Below, one piece after another: positions 63,464 to 64,000 of a stretch of DNA of 64,000 bases (position 1 is the first letter of the stretch; each line of letters begins with the position of its first letter). A model generated the notes under the pieces. The model did no database searches, was not told the origin of the DNA, and worked only from the letters and a program-made list of their open reading frames with translations. The translations under genes were made by a program, and so were the position numbers. The DNA comes from an uncultured Nesterenkonia sp. GTDB taxonomy: Bacteria > Actinomycetota > Actinomycetes > Actinomycetales > Micrococcaceae. The DNA lies in contig CANLUC010000001.1 in assembly GCA_947494195.1 (NCBI GenBank), positions 620,001 to 684,000 on the forward strand, written 5' to 3'.

Positions 63464-64000
63464 TCAGTTCTCCGACTGATATTCCTCGATGTGCTCTTCG
63501 ACCAGTTCACGGAAGGGGCGCTCCGAGTCGGCCCAGGAGACCTCATCGACGAAGACGCTCGGTGTGCCTTCGATGCCGGCGGCCCGAGCATTCGCAGTGG
63601 TGTAGCTCGCGAAGGCCCGGTAGGTGCCGTCTTCCACACACTGGGAGATGTCGGCGTCGTAGGTGTCGCTGGCCAGCGCGGCGAGCTCATCGTTGGAGAT
63701 CTCGTCGTTGTTCACCCGGTTGGCGGTCACCTGGGCGACGTAGTCGCTGTAGTTCTCCGGTGACTCTTCGACCATGCAGGCGAAGGCATTCGCCGCGCGC
63801 GCCGGGTAGTTCGTGGAGGAACCCAGGTACGCGATGGAGCGGTACTCCACGGTGACCAGCCCCGCGTCCAGCCACTCCTTGAGCTGCTCAGCGTGCTCGG
63901 CTTCGAAGTTCGCGCAGTGGATGCAGTAGGCATCGCTGTAGATGATGATGTGGGGCACTTCGCCCTCAGCCCGCTCTGTCACGCCCGGGGGCATGTCCGA
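63464..64000 (-). CDS. DsbA-family thioredoxin-fold protein (5' part outside window)
   Basis: At least 178 residues; the frame is open to the window end, so the N-terminus and any signal or anchor are missing. Active-site CIHC follows HIIIYSDAY; GIEGTPSVFVDEVSW provides the cis-Pro loop. DsbA/MauM-like thiol-disulfide enzyme acting outside the cytoplasm, often with a Ser/Thr-kinase-like or membrane anchor in actinobacteria. Confidence 0.88.
   Translation of the reverse strand, partial: SDMPPGVTERAEGEVPHIIIYSDAYCIHCANFEAEHAEQLKEWLDAGLVTVEYRSIAYLGSSTNYPARAANAFACMVEESPENYSDYVAQVTANRVNNDEISNDELAALASDTYDADISQCVEDGTYRAFASYTTANARAAGIEGTPSVFVDEVSWADSERPFRELVEEHIEEYQSEN

Overview
The window is about 64 kb of high-GC chromosome with actinobacterial gene content: a tlpA/histidine-phosphatase pair of the cytochrome c maturation type, DUF6350, sucCD next to pcrA, an XPB-type helicase with its Rv0862c-like partner, DUF3027 beside a long cold-shock protein, DUF3263, a WXG100 protein, and GroEL without GroES under CIRCE control. 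A member of the Micrococcaceae, possibly Nesterenkonia-like, fits best; the genus is inference. Many start codons lie 6-9 nt downstream of a TANNNT -10 box, which suggests frequent leaderless transcription.

Layout. 1-10.9 kb: end of a cytochrome c biogenesis cluster (tlpA, histidine phosphatase), a proline-rich membrane protein, purN, DUF6350, a TauE/SafE permease, a mannosyltransferase-like glycosyltransferase, an App1-type phosphatase, an inositol-phosphatase-family enzyme, a ferritin-like/VIT1 fusion and a PNPOx-fold protein. 11-18.3 kb: sucD-sucC, pcrA, a membrane protein, and an SGNH hydrolase-TetR operon. 18.5-20.6 kb: tRNA-Arg(CCT) carrying a 2.1-kb integrated island bounded by a 53-bp direct repeat, with an integrase remnant and a class II Fic protein of lower GC. 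20.6-24.8 kb: nucleotidyltransferase-like protein, Old Yellow Enzyme, KtrAB potassium transporter, CspA. 25-31 kb: FdhF/YdeP molybdoenzyme with fdhD, moeA, DUF6457, mobA, then an HNH endonuclease. 31-42.7 kb: NlpC/P60 hydrolase with a long leader, DtxR-type regulator, serC, DUF3027/CSP pair, XPB helicase pair, PhoPR-like two-component system, orphan WXG100 protein. 42.8-46 kb: groEL with two CIRCE elements, divergent FemABX-like ligase. 46-54.7 kb: protocatechuate branch (pcaHGBDC), two divergent IclR regulators, pobA and an aldehyde dehydrogenase. 54.8-64 kb: SDR, LytR_C protein, DUF3263, ung, ThrE-type exporter, tRNA-Val, NAD(P)-binding protein, azlCD, MFS transporter, tRNA-Thr, and a DsbA-like protein cut by the window end.

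How the parts work together. The aldehyde dehydrogenase, PobA and PcaHGBDC could take a hydroxybenzaldehyde through 4-hydroxybenzoate and protocatechuate to 3-oxoadipate. FdhD, MoeA, MobA and the DUF6457 protein would supply cofactor to the FdhF-type enzyme. Non-coding signals of most interest are a 17-bp inverted repeat shared by the tlpA and PNPOx-gene promoters, a 20-bp inverted repeat between the two iclR genes with related sites at pcaH and pobA, and matching paired GTACGCA repeats just inside both ends of the Fic island.
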